A stretch of DNA of 64,000 bases from JACKJK01 sp046159835. Its GTDB lineage: Bacteria > Pseudomonadota > Alphaproteobacteria > Rhizobiales > Tepidamorphaceae. The first letter of the stretch is position 1. Every line of letters begins with the position of its first letter. The translations under genes and the position numbers were made by a program. Shown in pieces: positions 1 to 8,343 of this stretch. The notes below the pieces were generated by a model that saw only the letters and a list, made by a program, of their open reading frames with translations, was not told where the DNA came from and did not search any database. Where the stretch lies: NCBI RefSeq assembly GCF_046159835.1, contig NZ_JBJXCY010000001.1:1612001-1676000 (forward strand). The letters are read 5' to 3'.

Positions 1-609
1 CAGCAAGCCGAACGCGGTGGCCAGCGCGAAGGCGTTGCAGGCATCTCCCGACGGCAGGCTGGCGTAGGAGAAACCGCCCAGAGGCTGGAAATCCCAGTAG
101 CCGGTCTGGGGGGACATGAACGGGCGCGCGCGACCGATGATCTGCTTCAAGGCTGCTGCCATGCCGCCCGGCGCGGCGATGGCGAAGAACAGGAATCCGA
201 AGGTCGAGGCCAACTGCGCGATCTGGACGCGACGCCGTTCAACGACCGTGACAAGCGACGTCAGCATCAACAACAGTGCGACGCTGCCGGTGACGTAGAG
301 CGGCATGTTTGCCTTGCCGATCCACGCCCACTCAAGCAGGCGGACCTTCGATTGCGCATCTATGCCGGAGAACAGCCCGAAGAAGAGCGGATCGAGGAAG
401 ACGAAGCTCAGTCCACTCGCGACAACGAGGACAACAAATGCACCGCCAAGCCCAAGCCCGCCAAACTTCGGCACAGCCGTGCCGACCACCTCCGGCGGGA
501 CGCGGTGGCGGAAGAAGCGCCAGAACCATCGCACGAACGCGTTCCACACGCGGCCGGCGACACCGTCGCGGTCTGCACCCGCATGCAGGACGTCTGTCCG
601 CTCGCTCAC
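1..609 (-). CDS. PAP2-family phosphatase, partial (C-terminal end outside window)
   Basis: The reading frame is open from a GTG at 609 down to base 1, giving 203 codons without a stop, so the gene continues beyond the window. The protein has hydrophobic membrane segments and the first two phosphatase motifs of the PAP2 family: KQIIGRARP fits K-x6-RP, and PSGDACNAF sits where PSGH is usual. Members remove phosphate from lipids such as phosphatidate, undecaprenyl pyrophosphate or lipid A. The GTG overlaps the TGA of the upstream glycosyltransferase gene (GTGA), which suggests translational coupling and a shared role in envelope lipid or glycan modification. The Asp in place of the usual motif-2 His is odd. 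The third motif is not visible. Confidence 0.75.
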   Translation of the reverse strand, partial: MSERTDVLHAGADRDGVAGRVWNAFVRWFWRFFRHRVPPEVVGTAVPKFGGLGLGGAFVVLVVASGLSFVFLDPLFFGLFSGIDAQSKVRLLEWAWIGKANMPLYVTGSVALLLMLTSLVTVVERRRVQIAQLASTFGFLFFAIAAPGGMAAALKQIIGRARPFMSPQTGYWDFQPLGGFSYASLPSGDACNAFALATAFGLL

Positions 610-2273
610 TGAGGGACGCTCCGAAACAGTACGATTCTCACGATACGGCCGTTCCCGATATTGAAGCCGTCCACGACGCCGAGTTCCTCGACCTTCACGT
701 CCGCGGCGATGGCCGCGGTGCGAAAAGCCGGGACATACCTGCCTTCGATTGCCGCCGCATGACAACCCGGCGCAGCAATATGCCGCACGGCTTCATCGGG
801 GCTCGCCCAGCGGGTTTCGGTTCCCGCGAGAAAGACAAGGCTGGCCTCCTCGTAGCCAGTCGCCACGAGCCGGATAGGCTCACACGGCATGGCAAAGGAT
901 GCCATCTCGACAATGCGTTCAGAGACCTTCGGCATCTGCATGCGGGCCAACGCGCCTTCATAGATCGACACGTAGAAGAACGGTGCGGCCAAGGCCGTCA
1001 GGATCACCACGTCGCGGATGCGTTCGCCCCATGCCGCGCGGACAGCGAATACCCCGATAACGAGTGAGACGAGCGATGCAGCGATGGCCAGCAGCGGCAA
1101 GGTGCCTTCAGCGAAGATGTACAGGCCGATGGCAACGGCCGGCCCGTAGATCAGCGCGGCTGCGCCCAGCGCCGCCAGCAGGCGCGTCCACCAGCGCCCG
1201 GTGAGGAGCCCGCCCGACATGATGGCGGCGGCTGCCAGCAGCGCCATCGCCGGATAAATCGGCAGCACGTAGTGCGGCAGCTTCGTCGCCACGAGTTCAA
1301 AGACGGTCCAGGACGGAACGATCCAGCACAGCAGGAAGGTGACCGGCGGCGTCGCGTTGTTTTTCCAGATCCACCCAAGCGCCAGCAGGAACGGCGCAGC
1401 CATGGGCCAGGACGTGACGAGGAAGGCGGCGACATAGGTTCCGGGCGGTGCGCCGTGGGATTCCTGCCCTGTCGCGACTTTGCCGAGCAGGTCCTGCCCC
1501 AGCGCCATTCGCAGGAACTGTCCGTCCGACACGATGTTGATGGCGATCAGCCACGGCGCGACAACCGCGACGAGGACTGCAATGCCAGAAACCGGACGGA
1601 TGGGCTTCAGCCAGTCGAGGGACCGGCGCGTCAGCGAGCGGGCGAGCGCGGCCAGCCCAACGACCATCAGCCAGATTGGCCCCTTGACCATGATGCCCAG
1701 CGCGGCTGCGCCCCAGAAGATGACGGGTAGCCGGGTTGGAACGCCGCCGCCACGCCACTGGTCGAGACGCGCCAGTACGCCCATGGACGCAATGATCGTC
1801 GCGGTCAGCACCGCGTCGGTCTTGGCAAGCCGCGCCTCGACGCCAAGCAGGAGGATCATTGCCATGAGCATCGCTCCGAGGACGCTGGTGCGCGCGTCGA
1901 ACAGGCCCAGCCCGGCCCAGTACGTCAGCAGCACGATCGCTACAGCGCCCAGCAACGAGGGTACCCGATATGCCCAGATCGGGGCATCCGCGCCCTGCCC
2001 GCTTGCAAAAACCGCTGCCGCCTGCATCCAGTGGATGCCCGCCGGCTTCTTGTAGCGCGGCTCATCCTGCAGGCGGATGTCGATGAAGTCGCCGGTTTCC
2101 ACCATCTGTTTGGTGGCTTGGGCAAACCGCGCTTCGTCGCGGTCCATTGGCTGCAAGGTGAAGAAGCCCGGCAGCGAGCAGGCGAGCGTCAGCCCCACGA
2201 GAAACAGCACGGCGCGCACCGGCGTACGCGTCGCCGCGTCATAAGCCTGAACGATGAACTGCACCCTGGCCAA
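606..2273 (-). CDS. ArnT-like GT-C glycosyltransferase (family 39/83), integral membrane
   Basis: This 555-residue protein has many hydrophobic helices and the layout of the ArnT/PMT superfamily, which moves a sugar from a polyprenyl-phosphate carrier onto lipid A or another envelope acceptor. Near the N-terminus DRDEARFAQAT carries the acidic residues expected in the first periplasmic loop, followed by RYKKPAGIHWMQ. Later KLPHYVLPIYPA matches the conserved loop before the last membrane helices. The length fits the family. It is coupled by a GTGA overlap to the downstream PAP2 phosphatase, a pairing that suits a lipid-linked sugar transfer step in the cytoplasmic membrane. The exact donor and acceptor cannot be read from sequence. 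Confidence 0.82.
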   Translation of the reverse strand: MARVQFIVQAYDAATRTPVRAVLFLVGLTLACSLPGFFTLQPMDRDEARFAQATKQMVETGDFIDIRLQDEPRYKKPAGIHWMQAAAVFASGQGADAPIWAYRVPSLLGAVAIVLLTYWAGLGLFDARTSVLGAMLMAMILLLGVEARLAKTDAVLTATIIASMGVLARLDQWRGGGVPTRLPVIFWGAAALGIMVKGPIWLMVVGLAALARSLTRRSLDWLKPIRPVSGIAVLVAVVAPWLIAINIVSDGQFLRMALGQDLLGKVATGQESHGAPPGTYVAAFLVTSWPMAAPFLLALGWIWKNNATPPVTFLLCWIVPSWTVFELVATKLPHYVLPIYPAMALLAAAAIMSGGLLTGRWWTRLLAALGAAALIYGPAVAIGLYIFAEGTLPLLAIAASLVSLVIGVFAVRAAWGERIRDVVILTALAAPFFYVSIYEGALARMQMPKVSERIVEMASFAMPCEPIRLVATGYEEASLVFLAGTETRWASPDEAVRHIAAPGCHAAAIEGRYVPAFRTAAIAADVKVEELGVVDGFNIGNGRIVRIVLFRSVPQ

Positions 2274-2344
2274 CCCCTGCCGGTCACCGCGCGCCCCCGC
2301 GCCCGGTCGATTCCGCCCTTCTATGACAGGTTTGCTTCCCCGCG

Positions 2345-3388
2345 TCAGGCCAGCGCCTGCACCAACGCGGCCCGGTCGATTTCACCCAGCACGGCACCGT
2401 TCTCGGTCACCGCGATGGCGCCCTCGCTCTGCCCCGCCAGCGCAAACGCCTCGCGCAGCGTTGCATCGGCCCCGATCGACGGCCCGGCATCTGCCGACCG
2501 TCCGTTCGCTGCTGGGCGCATGACATCGCGCGCGCGAAGCACGCTCAGCGGGTTCATGTGGGCGACGAAGTCCGCGACGTAGTCATCCGCCGGTTTGAGG
2601 ATGATCTCCTGTGGCGTGCCGATCTGCACGATGCGCCCGCCTTCCATGATCGCGATGCGCGAGCCGAGCTTCACGGCCTCATCAAGGTCGTGGCTGACGA
2701 AGACGATGGTGCGGTTGAGGCTGCGCTGAAGGTCGAGCAACTCGTCCTGCAGGCGGTTGCGGATCAGCGGATCGAGGGCCGAGAACGGCTCATCCATGAG
2801 CAGGATCGGCGCGTCGGTCGCAAAGGCGCGGGCCAGCCCGACGCGCTGCTGCATGCCGCCGGAAAGTTCATGCACCTTGCGCTCGCCCCAGGCTTGCAGG
2901 TTCACCAACTCTAGCTGCGTTTGCGCCTGTTCACGGCGCTTGGCTTCGGGAACGCCCGCCAGTTCCAGCCCGAAGGCGACATTTTCCAGAACTGTGCGCC
3001 AAGGCAGCAGGCCGAATTGCTGGAACACCATGGACACGCATTCGCGACGCAGCTTGCGCAGATCGGCCGCGTTGCAGGCCGCCGGATCGCACGACCAGTC
3101 CCCGTCACGGACGATGACGTTGCCGCGCACGACCGGGTTCAACCCGTTGACGGCGCGCAGCAGGGTGGATTTGCCGGAACCGGACAGCCCCATCAGCACG
3201 ACGATTTCGCCCTCGCCCACATCGAGCGAACAATCGTGGACGCCGAGCACCTGCCCCGTCGCTTCCTGGATGTCCTCGCGGGTCTTGCCCTCATCCATCA
3301 GCGGCAGCGCCGCTTGCGGCTTGTTGCCGAAGACGATGGAGACATTGTCGAAGCTGACGACGGGTTTGGAGATATCGCTCATGGTCAT
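2345..3388 (-). CDS. choV: Choline/glycine betaine ABC transporter ATP-binding protein ChoV
   Basis: This 347-residue ATPase powers quaternary-amine uptake. Walker A is GLSGSGKST, the Q-loop is VFQQFGLLPW, the signature is ELSGGMQQRVGLARA, Walker B is ILLMDEPFSALD and the H-loop is VSHDLDEA. An N-terminal extension of about 40 residues precedes the ABC domain, as in ProV/OpuAA/ChoV, and about 70 C-terminal residues look like a CBS-type tail. A much longer open frame runs upstream, but the ATG at 3388 overlaps the TGA of choW (ATGA), which sets the start. With choW and the separately transcribed choX it forms a choline-type importer; substrate choice is inferred from the neighbouring bet genes. 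Confidence 0.9.
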   Translation of the reverse strand: MTMSDISKPVVSFDNVSIVFGNKPQAALPLMDEGKTREDIQEATGQVLGVHDCSLDVGEGEIVVLMGLSGSGKSTLLRAVNGLNPVVRGNVIVRDGDWSCDPAACNAADLRKLRRECVSMVFQQFGLLPWRTVLENVAFGLELAGVPEAKRREQAQTQLELVNLQAWGERKVHELSGGMQQRVGLARAFATDAPILLMDEPFSALDPLIRNRLQDELLDLQRSLNRTIVFVSHDLDEAVKLGSRIAIMEGGRIVQIGTPQEIILKPADDYVADFVAHMNPLSVLRARDVMRPAANGRSADAGPSIGADATLREAFALAGQSEGAIAVTENGAVLGEIDRAALVQALA

Positions 3389-4221
3389 GCCCCGTCCTTC
3401 GCGCGGAAGAGCCGGTCGAGCAGGATCGCGAGGATGACGATCACGAAGCCCGCCTCGAACCCCAGCGCAGTGTTGACCGAGTTCAGCGCGCGCACGACCG
3501 GCACGCCGAGACCGTCGGCCCCGACAAGTGCGGCGATCACCACCATGGAGAGCGACAGCATGATCGTCTGCGTCAACCCGGCCATGATCTGTGGCAGCGC
3601 GTAGGGCAGTTCGACCTTCCAAAGAAGCTGGCTGCCCGTCGCGCCAAACGCTTCGCCCGCTTCGATCAGCGATTTCGGCGTCGAGGAGATACCAAGATGC
3701 GTCAGACGGATCGGCGCAGGGACGACGAAGATCGTCGTCGCGATCAGACCCGGCACCATGCCGATGCCGAAGAAGACGATGGCCGGGATCAGGTATACGA
3801 AGGTCGGCAATGTCTGCATCAGGTCCAGGATCGGCCGCAGCACCGCGTAGAGTTTTGGCCGGTGTGCTGCCGCGATGCCGACGGGCACACCGACTGCCAT
3901 GCACACGACACAGGCTGAGAGTACAAGCGTCAGCGTCTCGGTCGTCTCTTCCCAGTAGCCCTGGTTGATGATGAAGAGAAAGCAGGCGACGGTGAGCGCA
4001 ACCGCCGAGAGCGAGCGGCGCAGCAACCATGCGAGACCGGCGAAGGCACCGACGATGACCAACGGGTGCGGGGTCTGGAGAACCCACAGGAACGCGTCGA
4101 TCATCAGTTCCAGCGCGTTGGCGAGACCATCGAAGAACCACGCGGCATTGTCGATCAGCCACTCGACCACGTCGCGCGACCATCGCCCGATCGGAATCTT
4201 GTTGTCCGTCAGCCAGTCCAT
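3385..4221 (-). CDS. choW: Choline ABC transporter permease ChoW
   Basis: The 278-residue permease has about six to seven hydrophobic segments and the binding-protein-dependent transport signature around EAGEAFGATGSQLLWKVELP (residues about 185-205), where the coupling helix contacts the ATPase. It resembles ProW/OpuAB/ChoW proteins. I chose the ATG at 4221 (MDWLTDNKIP) because a GGCAGGGGG ribosome-binding site lies just upstream; an ATG 36 bases earlier has no such site. Its stop overlaps the choV start. Unlike the usual choXWV operon, the binding-protein gene is not directly upstream: a gene on the other strand (4284-4916) lies between, so choWV must have its own promoter near 4222-4283. 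Confidence 0.9.
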   Translation of the reverse strand: MDWLTDNKIPIGRWSRDVVEWLIDNAAWFFDGLANALELMIDAFLWVLQTPHPLVIVGAFAGLAWLLRRSLSAVALTVACFLFIINQGYWEETTETLTLVLSACVVCMAVGVPVGIAAAHRPKLYAVLRPILDLMQTLPTFVYLIPAIVFFGIGMVPGLIATTIFVVPAPIRLTHLGISSTPKSLIEAGEAFGATGSQLLWKVELPYALPQIMAGLTQTIMLSLSMVVIAALVGADGLGVPVVRALNSVNTALGFEAGFVIVILAILLDRLFRAKDGA

Positions 4222-4283
4222 CCGGTACCCCCTGCCCAGCTTCGCGCCATATCCCACCCCAGGCCCCTCACCCGGAGATTTCC

Positions 4284-4916
4284 ATGAGCGATCTCGTTTT
4301 CTACACCAATCCCATGTCGCGCGGTCGCATCGTCCGCTGGATGCTCGAGGAACTCGGCGAGTCCTACGAGACCAGAATCGTCACCTACGGCGCGGAGATG
4401 AAGGGCACCGGCTATCTCGCCATCAACCCGATGGGCAAGGTGCCGGCGGTGGTCCACAAGGACGCCGTCATCACCGAATGCGCCGCCATCTGCGCCTATC
4501 TTGCCGACGCGTTTCCCGATGCAAAGCTTGCGCCTGCCCCCGGAAGCCTTGAGCGCGCGCCCTATTACCGCTGGCTGTTCTTCGCCGCAGGCCCAATCGA
4601 ACAGGCCGTGACCATGAACGCACTGGAATTCGAGGTCCCGCCGGAGAAACAAGGCACTGTCGGCTTCGGCAGCATGGACACGCTGCTCCAGACGTTGGAA
4701 GACCGGCTGAAACAGAGCGACTACATCGCCGGCGATGAATTCACTGCAGCCGACGTCTATGTCGGCGCGCAGATCGGCTGGGGGATGCAGTTCGGCACCA
4801 TCGAGAAGCGCCCGGCCTTCGAGACCTATTTCGGCCGTCTGGCGAGCCGCGATGCTGCGAAACGCGCCGCCGAGATCGACGACAAGCTGACCGCCGAGAT
4901 GCAGGCCGCATCCTGA
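4284..4916 (+). CDS. Glutathione S-transferase family protein
   Basis: The 210-residue cytosolic protein has an N-terminal thioredoxin-like domain (residues about 1-78) with MSRGRIVRWMLEELG at the start, the cis-Pro motif GKVPAVVHKD, and TECAAICAYLAD for the glutathione-binding Ser/Glu-Ser region (here Glu-Cys). An all-helical C-terminal domain with an FTAADVYVGA N-capping box follows. It probably conjugates or reduces electrophiles with glutathione; the substrate is unknown. It lies on the opposite strand between choX and choWV and ends in a strong shared hairpin terminator, so it is a separate transcription unit. AGATTTCC upstream of the ATG is only a weak ribosome-binding site. Confidence 0.87.
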   Translation: MSDLVFYTNPMSRGRIVRWMLEELGESYETRIVTYGAEMKGTGYLAINPMGKVPAVVHKDAVITECAAICAYLADAFPDAKLAPAPGSLERAPYYRWLFFAAGPIEQAVTMNALEFEVPPEKQGTVGFGSMDTLLQTLEDRLKQSDYIAGDEFTAADVYVGAQIGWGMQFGTIEKRPAFETYFGRLASRDAAKRAAEIDDKLTAEMQAAS

Positions 4917-4924
4917 CGCGAAAA

Positions 4925-4951
4925 GACCGCTGCGGAGTTGCCGCAGCGGTC
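4925..4951. terminator. Bidirectional hairpin terminator between GST gene and choX
   Basis: There is a perfect 11-bp inverted repeat, gaccgctgcgg and ccgcagcggtc, with a 5-base loop, preceded by AAAA and followed by CTTGTT. It lies between the convergent GST (stop 4916) and choX (stop 4960) genes and can end transcription from both sides. Confidence 0.85.
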
Positions 4952-4959
4952 CTTGTTCA

Positions 4960-5895
4960 TCACAGCCCGAGTTCTTCCTTCACCGCGGCCATCGCGTCGC
5001 CACCGTCCTTGGTGGTCACGCCGTCCAGCCACTTGGCCAGGATGTCCGGGTTTTCCTTGAGCCAGGCTTCGGCAGCCTTGTTCGGGTCCTCGTTGTCGTT
5101 GAGGATCGCGCCCATGATCTCGTTCTCCATTTCCAGCGTGAAGACGAGATTGTTGAGGAACTTGCCGACATTCTCGCATTCGTCGACGTAGCCTGCGCGG
5201 GTGTTGGTGTAGACCGTCGCGCCGCCGAAGTTGGGGCCGAAATATTCGTCGCCACCAGAGAGATAGGTCAGGTCGAAATTGGCGTTCATCGGGTGCGGTG
5301 CCCAGCCGAGGAAGACGATCGGCTCTTCCTTCTTCGCTGCGCGCGCGACCTGCGCAAGCATGCCCTGCTCCGAGGATTCCGCGACCTCGAAGCCTTCCAG
5401 GTCGAAGGCGTTCTTGGAAATCATGTCGAGGATCAGGCGGTTGCCGTCATTGCCCGGCTCGATGCCGTAGATCTTGCCTTCCAGCTCGTCCTTGAACTTG
5501 GCGATGTCGGCGAAATCCTTCAGGCCCTTCTCGGCGGCATAGGACGGCACGGCAAGCGTGTACTTCGCGCCTTCCAGGTTCACGCCGACGCTGTCGACGG
5601 TGCCCTTGTCGAGATAGGGGCGGATATCGGCTTCCATGGTCGGCATCCAGTTGCCGAGGAAAACGTCAATGTCCTTCTTCTCCATGGATGCGTAGGTGAC
5701 CGGCACGGAGAGGACCTTTACGTCCGTCTCGTAGCCGAGCGCATCGAGCACCGTGGTCGTGGCGGCGGTCGTCGCGGTGATGTCCGTCCAGCCGACATCG
5801 GAGAAGCGCACCGTGTCGCAGGACTGGGCCGAAGCCTGCCCCGCGGCGAGCACGAGCGCGGCGGCGGCCAGCGCGGATTTGAACTGGAATTTCAT
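4960..5895 (-). CDS. choX: Choline-binding periplasmic protein ChoX
   Basis: This 311-residue OpuAC-type substrate-binding protein starts with a typical Sec signal peptide (MKF..., cleavage after AGQASA-Q, about residue 23). The mature protein shows the features of choline/betaine binders: an early VGWTDI segment, DVFLGNWMPT with a Trp for cation-pi binding of the trimethylammonium group, EPGNDGNR, and VFLGWAPHPMN with a second Trp. It delivers the ligand to ChoWV. AAGGGAG lies a few bases before the ATG. The gene is divergent from betIBA; the shared 188-base region holds a BetI-type operator, so choline-responsive control is likely. Betaine specificity cannot be excluded from sequence alone. 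Confidence 0.9.
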   Translation of the reverse strand: MKFQFKSALAAAALVLAAGQASAQSCDTVRFSDVGWTDITATTAATTTVLDALGYETDVKVLSVPVTYASMEKKDIDVFLGNWMPTMEADIRPYLDKGTVDSVGVNLEGAKYTLAVPSYAAEKGLKDFADIAKFKDELEGKIYGIEPGNDGNRLILDMISKNAFDLEGFEVAESSEQGMLAQVARAAKKEEPIVFLGWAPHPMNANFDLTYLSGGDEYFGPNFGGATVYTNTRAGYVDECENVGKFLNNLVFTLEMENEIMGAILNDNEDPNKAAEAWLKENPDILAKWLDGVTTKDGGDAMAAVKEELGL

Positions 5896-6023
5896 GACTG
5901 TCTCCCTTCAAGACCGCAGGATGCGGTCGCAATTCGAAATGCAGAAGTTCCCTTGGAAAGCACGGAACTGACGCCCGTTGCGCGAGAGACAAGCACCAAT
6001 GGCAAACCGGTGCAACATTTATA

Positions 6024-6043
6024 TTGATTGATCAGTCAATCAA
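6024..6043. promoter_or_regulatory. BetI-type operator in the choX-betI divergent promoter region
   Basis: Perfect 8-bp inverted repeat TTGATTGA-TCAG-TCAATCAA. BetI repressors of the TetR family are known to bind TTGATTG-type palindromes in bet promoters and to be released by choline. It lies 41 bases upstream of the betI ATG (6084) and 128 bases upstream of choX. No clear -35/-10 pair could be fixed by eye. Confidence 0.75.
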
Positions 6044-6083
6044 AAATAGGTTGCGCCGACATGCGAACCCGGAGTGCGTCGCG

Positions 6084-6668
6084 ATGCCCAAGCTCGGCAT
6101 GGAGCCAATTCGCCGCCAGGCGCTGATCGACGCGGCCATCGCCACCATCGGCGAGCGCGGATCGCTGGACGTGACCGTGAGCCAGATCGCGCGCCGCGCC
6201 GGCGTCTCGTCCGCTCTGGCGCACCACTATTTCGGCAACAAGGAAGCGCTCATCATCGCGACAATGCGGCACCTGCTGCAGGAATTGTCGCGCGGCGTCC
6301 GGCAGGAACTGGCGCGCGCAAGCGACCCGCGCGAACGCATATCGGCCATCGTGCGCGCCAATTTTGCAGCCGAGCAGTTCGCGCCCTCGACCGTCGCCGC
6401 GTGGCTCGTCTTCTACGTGCTGGCGCAGGAATCGCCCGAGGCGCGGCGGCTGTGGCGGGTCTACTCGCGCCGCCTTGCCAGCAACCTGCGCCACGCCCTG
6501 CGCGCGCTGACGAACGACGCGCACGCCGCCCACATCGCGGCAGGCACCGCGGCACTGGTCGACGGTCTCTATATCCGCAGCGCGCTTGGCCAGTCCGGCG
6601 GTGATGCCAGCGACGAGATCCGCATCGTCGAGGATTATGTCGACCTGCAACTGAAGAAGGCGCACTGA
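6084..6668 (+). CDS. betI: Choline-responsive TetR-family repressor BetI
   Basis: This 194-residue regulator has the BetI-type N-terminus MPKLGMEPIRRQ and a TetR helix-turn-helix, VSQIARRAGVSSALAHHYFG, at about residues 33-53. The C-terminal helical domain would bind choline. An in-frame ATG 60 bases upstream lies inside the operator region and would add an unusual 20-residue leader; the ATG at 6084 has GGAG at 6071-6074 and matches the family start, so I use it. It heads betI-betA-betB and is expected to repress them, and perhaps choX, until choline is present. Its TGA shares one base with the betA ATG. Confidence 0.93.
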   Translation: MPKLGMEPIRRQALIDAAIATIGERGSLDVTVSQIARRAGVSSALAHHYFGNKEALIIATMRHLLQELSRGVRQELARASDPRERISAIVRANFAAEQFAPSTVAAWLVFYVLAQESPEARRLWRVYSRRLASNLRHALRALTNDAHAAHIAAGTAALVDGLYIRSALGQSGGDASDEIRIVEDYVDLQLKKAH

Positions 6669-8338
6669 TGAGCACCCGTTCCGCCGATTTCGTCATCATC
6701 GGCGCCGGCAGCGCCGGTTGTGCCATGGCCGCGCGCCTGAGCGAGGACGGCAGGCACACCGTGCTGGTGCTCGAACACGGCGGCACGGATGCCGGCCCCT
6801 TCATCCAGATGCCGGCCGCCCTCTCCTACCCGATGAACATGTCGCGTTACGACTGGGGCTATGTCAGCGAACCGGAACCCGGTCTTGCCGGACGCCGCCT
6901 CGTGACGCCGCGAGGCAAGGTCGTCGGCGGCTCGTCCTCCATCAACGGCATGGTCTTCGTGCGCGGCCACGCAAAGGACTTCGACCACTGGCGCGAACAG
7001 GGCGCGGACGGCTGGGGCTTTGCCGACGTGCTTCCCTACTTCAAGCGCATGGAAACCTGGAACGAGCGCGGCCACGGCGGTGACCCGGACTGGCGCGGCA
7101 AGGACGGTCCGCTGCATGTCACGCGCGGGCGCATGTGGAGCCCGTTGTTCAAGGCGTTCATCGAAGCCGGCAAGCAGGCTGGCTACCCCGTCTCGGGAGA
7201 CTACAACGGCGAGCAGCAGGAAGGCTTCGCGCCGATGGAAATGACGGTGAAGGACGGCGTGCGCTGGTCCGCCTTCAGCGCCTACCTTAAGCCTGCCCTG
7301 AAGCGCCCGAACTGCGAGCTGCTGCGCTGCCTCGCGCGCCGCATCGTCATCGAGAACGGCAAGGCCGTCGGCGTCGAAATCTCGCGCGGCGGCAGCATCG
7401 AGACGGTCCGCGCCAACCGTGAGGTCATCATCGCAGCCTCGTCCATCAACTCGCCCGCGATCCTCAAGCGATCCGGCATCGGCCCGGCGGCGGAACTGAA
7501 ATCCCACGGCATCGACGTGATGGCCGACAGGCCCGGCGTCGGCGAAAACCTGCAAGACCACCTGGAACTCTATCTCCAGAAGGAGTGCCTGCAGCCGATC
7601 ACGCTCTACAAGCATCTGAACTGGATTTCCAAGCTCGCCATCGGTGCGCAATGGCTGTTCCTGAAACAGGGCCACGGCACCACCAACCATTTCGAGGCGG
7701 CGGGCTTCATCCGCTCTGCAGCGGGCGTCGAATATCCGGATATCCAGTACCACTTCCTGCCCGTCGCCATCCGCTACGACGGCAAATCACCGGCCAAGGC
7801 GCACGGCTTCCAGGTTCATGTCGGGCCGATGCGCTCCAAGTCGCGCGGCAACGTCACCTTGCGCTCCGCCGACCCAGAGGACGCGCCCGTCATCCGCTTC
7901 AACTACATGAGCCACGAGGACGACTGGCGCGACTTCCGCACCTGCATCCGCCTGACGCGCGAAATCTTCGAGCAGGATGCGTTGGAGCCATATGCGGGCC
8001 GCGAGATCACGCCGGGCGCCGACGTCACCAGCGACGAGGCGCTGGACGCCCACATCGCCGAGCACGCCGAAAGCGCCTACCACCCTTGCGGCACCTGCCG
8101 GATGGGCCGCGCCGACGACATAAACGCGGTCGTCGACCCGCAGTGCCGCGTCATCGGCGTTGAGAACCTTCGGCTGGCGGACAGCTCGATCTTCCCACGC
8201 ATCACCAACGGCAACCTGAACGGCCCCTCCATCATGGTGGGCGAGAAGGCCGCCGACCACATTCTCGGCAAGGAGCCGCTGCCAGCGGACAATGCCGAAC
8301 CCTGGATCAACCCCAACTGGCGCACCAGCCAGAGGTGA
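6668..8338 (+). CDS. betA: Choline dehydrogenase BetA
   Basis: This 556-residue GMC-family flavoprotein oxidises choline to betaine aldehyde. The FAD-binding motif VIIGAGSAGCAMAARL is at residues about 9-24, the GMC signature around GKVVGGSSSINGMVFVRGH at about 84-102, and the second GMC signature around AASSINSPAILKRSGIGP at about 257-274. The C-terminal catalytic region has YHPCGTCRMG and SIFPRITNGNLNGPSIM, which carries the catalytic His/Asn-type pair (His in the first, Asn in the second). Length matches BetA. Translation is coupled to betI (TGATG) and the gene is followed at once by betB. The product step links choline import by ChoXWV to osmoprotectant synthesis or choline use as a carbon source. 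Confidence 0.95.
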   Translation: MSTRSADFVIIGAGSAGCAMAARLSEDGRHTVLVLEHGGTDAGPFIQMPAALSYPMNMSRYDWGYVSEPEPGLAGRRLVTPRGKVVGGSSSINGMVFVRGHAKDFDHWREQGADGWGFADVLPYFKRMETWNERGHGGDPDWRGKDGPLHVTRGRMWSPLFKAFIEAGKQAGYPVSGDYNGEQQEGFAPMEMTVKDGVRWSAFSAYLKPALKRPNCELLRCLARRIVIENGKAVGVEISRGGSIETVRANREVIIAASSINSPAILKRSGIGPAAELKSHGIDVMADRPGVGENLQDHLELYLQKECLQPITLYKHLNWISKLAIGAQWLFLKQGHGTTNHFEAAGFIRSAAGVEYPDIQYHFLPVAIRYDGKSPAKAHGFQVHVGPMRSKSRGNVTLRSADPEDAPVIRFNYMSHEDDWRDFRTCIRLTREIFEQDALEPYAGREITPGADVTSDEALDAHIAEHAESAYHPCGTCRMGRADDINAVVDPQCRVIGVENLRLADSSIFPRITNGNLNGPSIMVGEKAADHILGKEPLPADNAEPWINPNWRTSQR

Positions 8339-8343
8339 GTTTC

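Noticed and set aside
2345..4183. A single 612-codon open frame covering choV and most of choW
   Set aside because: The first half is in the wrong frame of choW. The Arg/Asp-rich product before MTMSDISK is a frame artefact; the ATGA overlap at 3385-3388 marks the true choV start.
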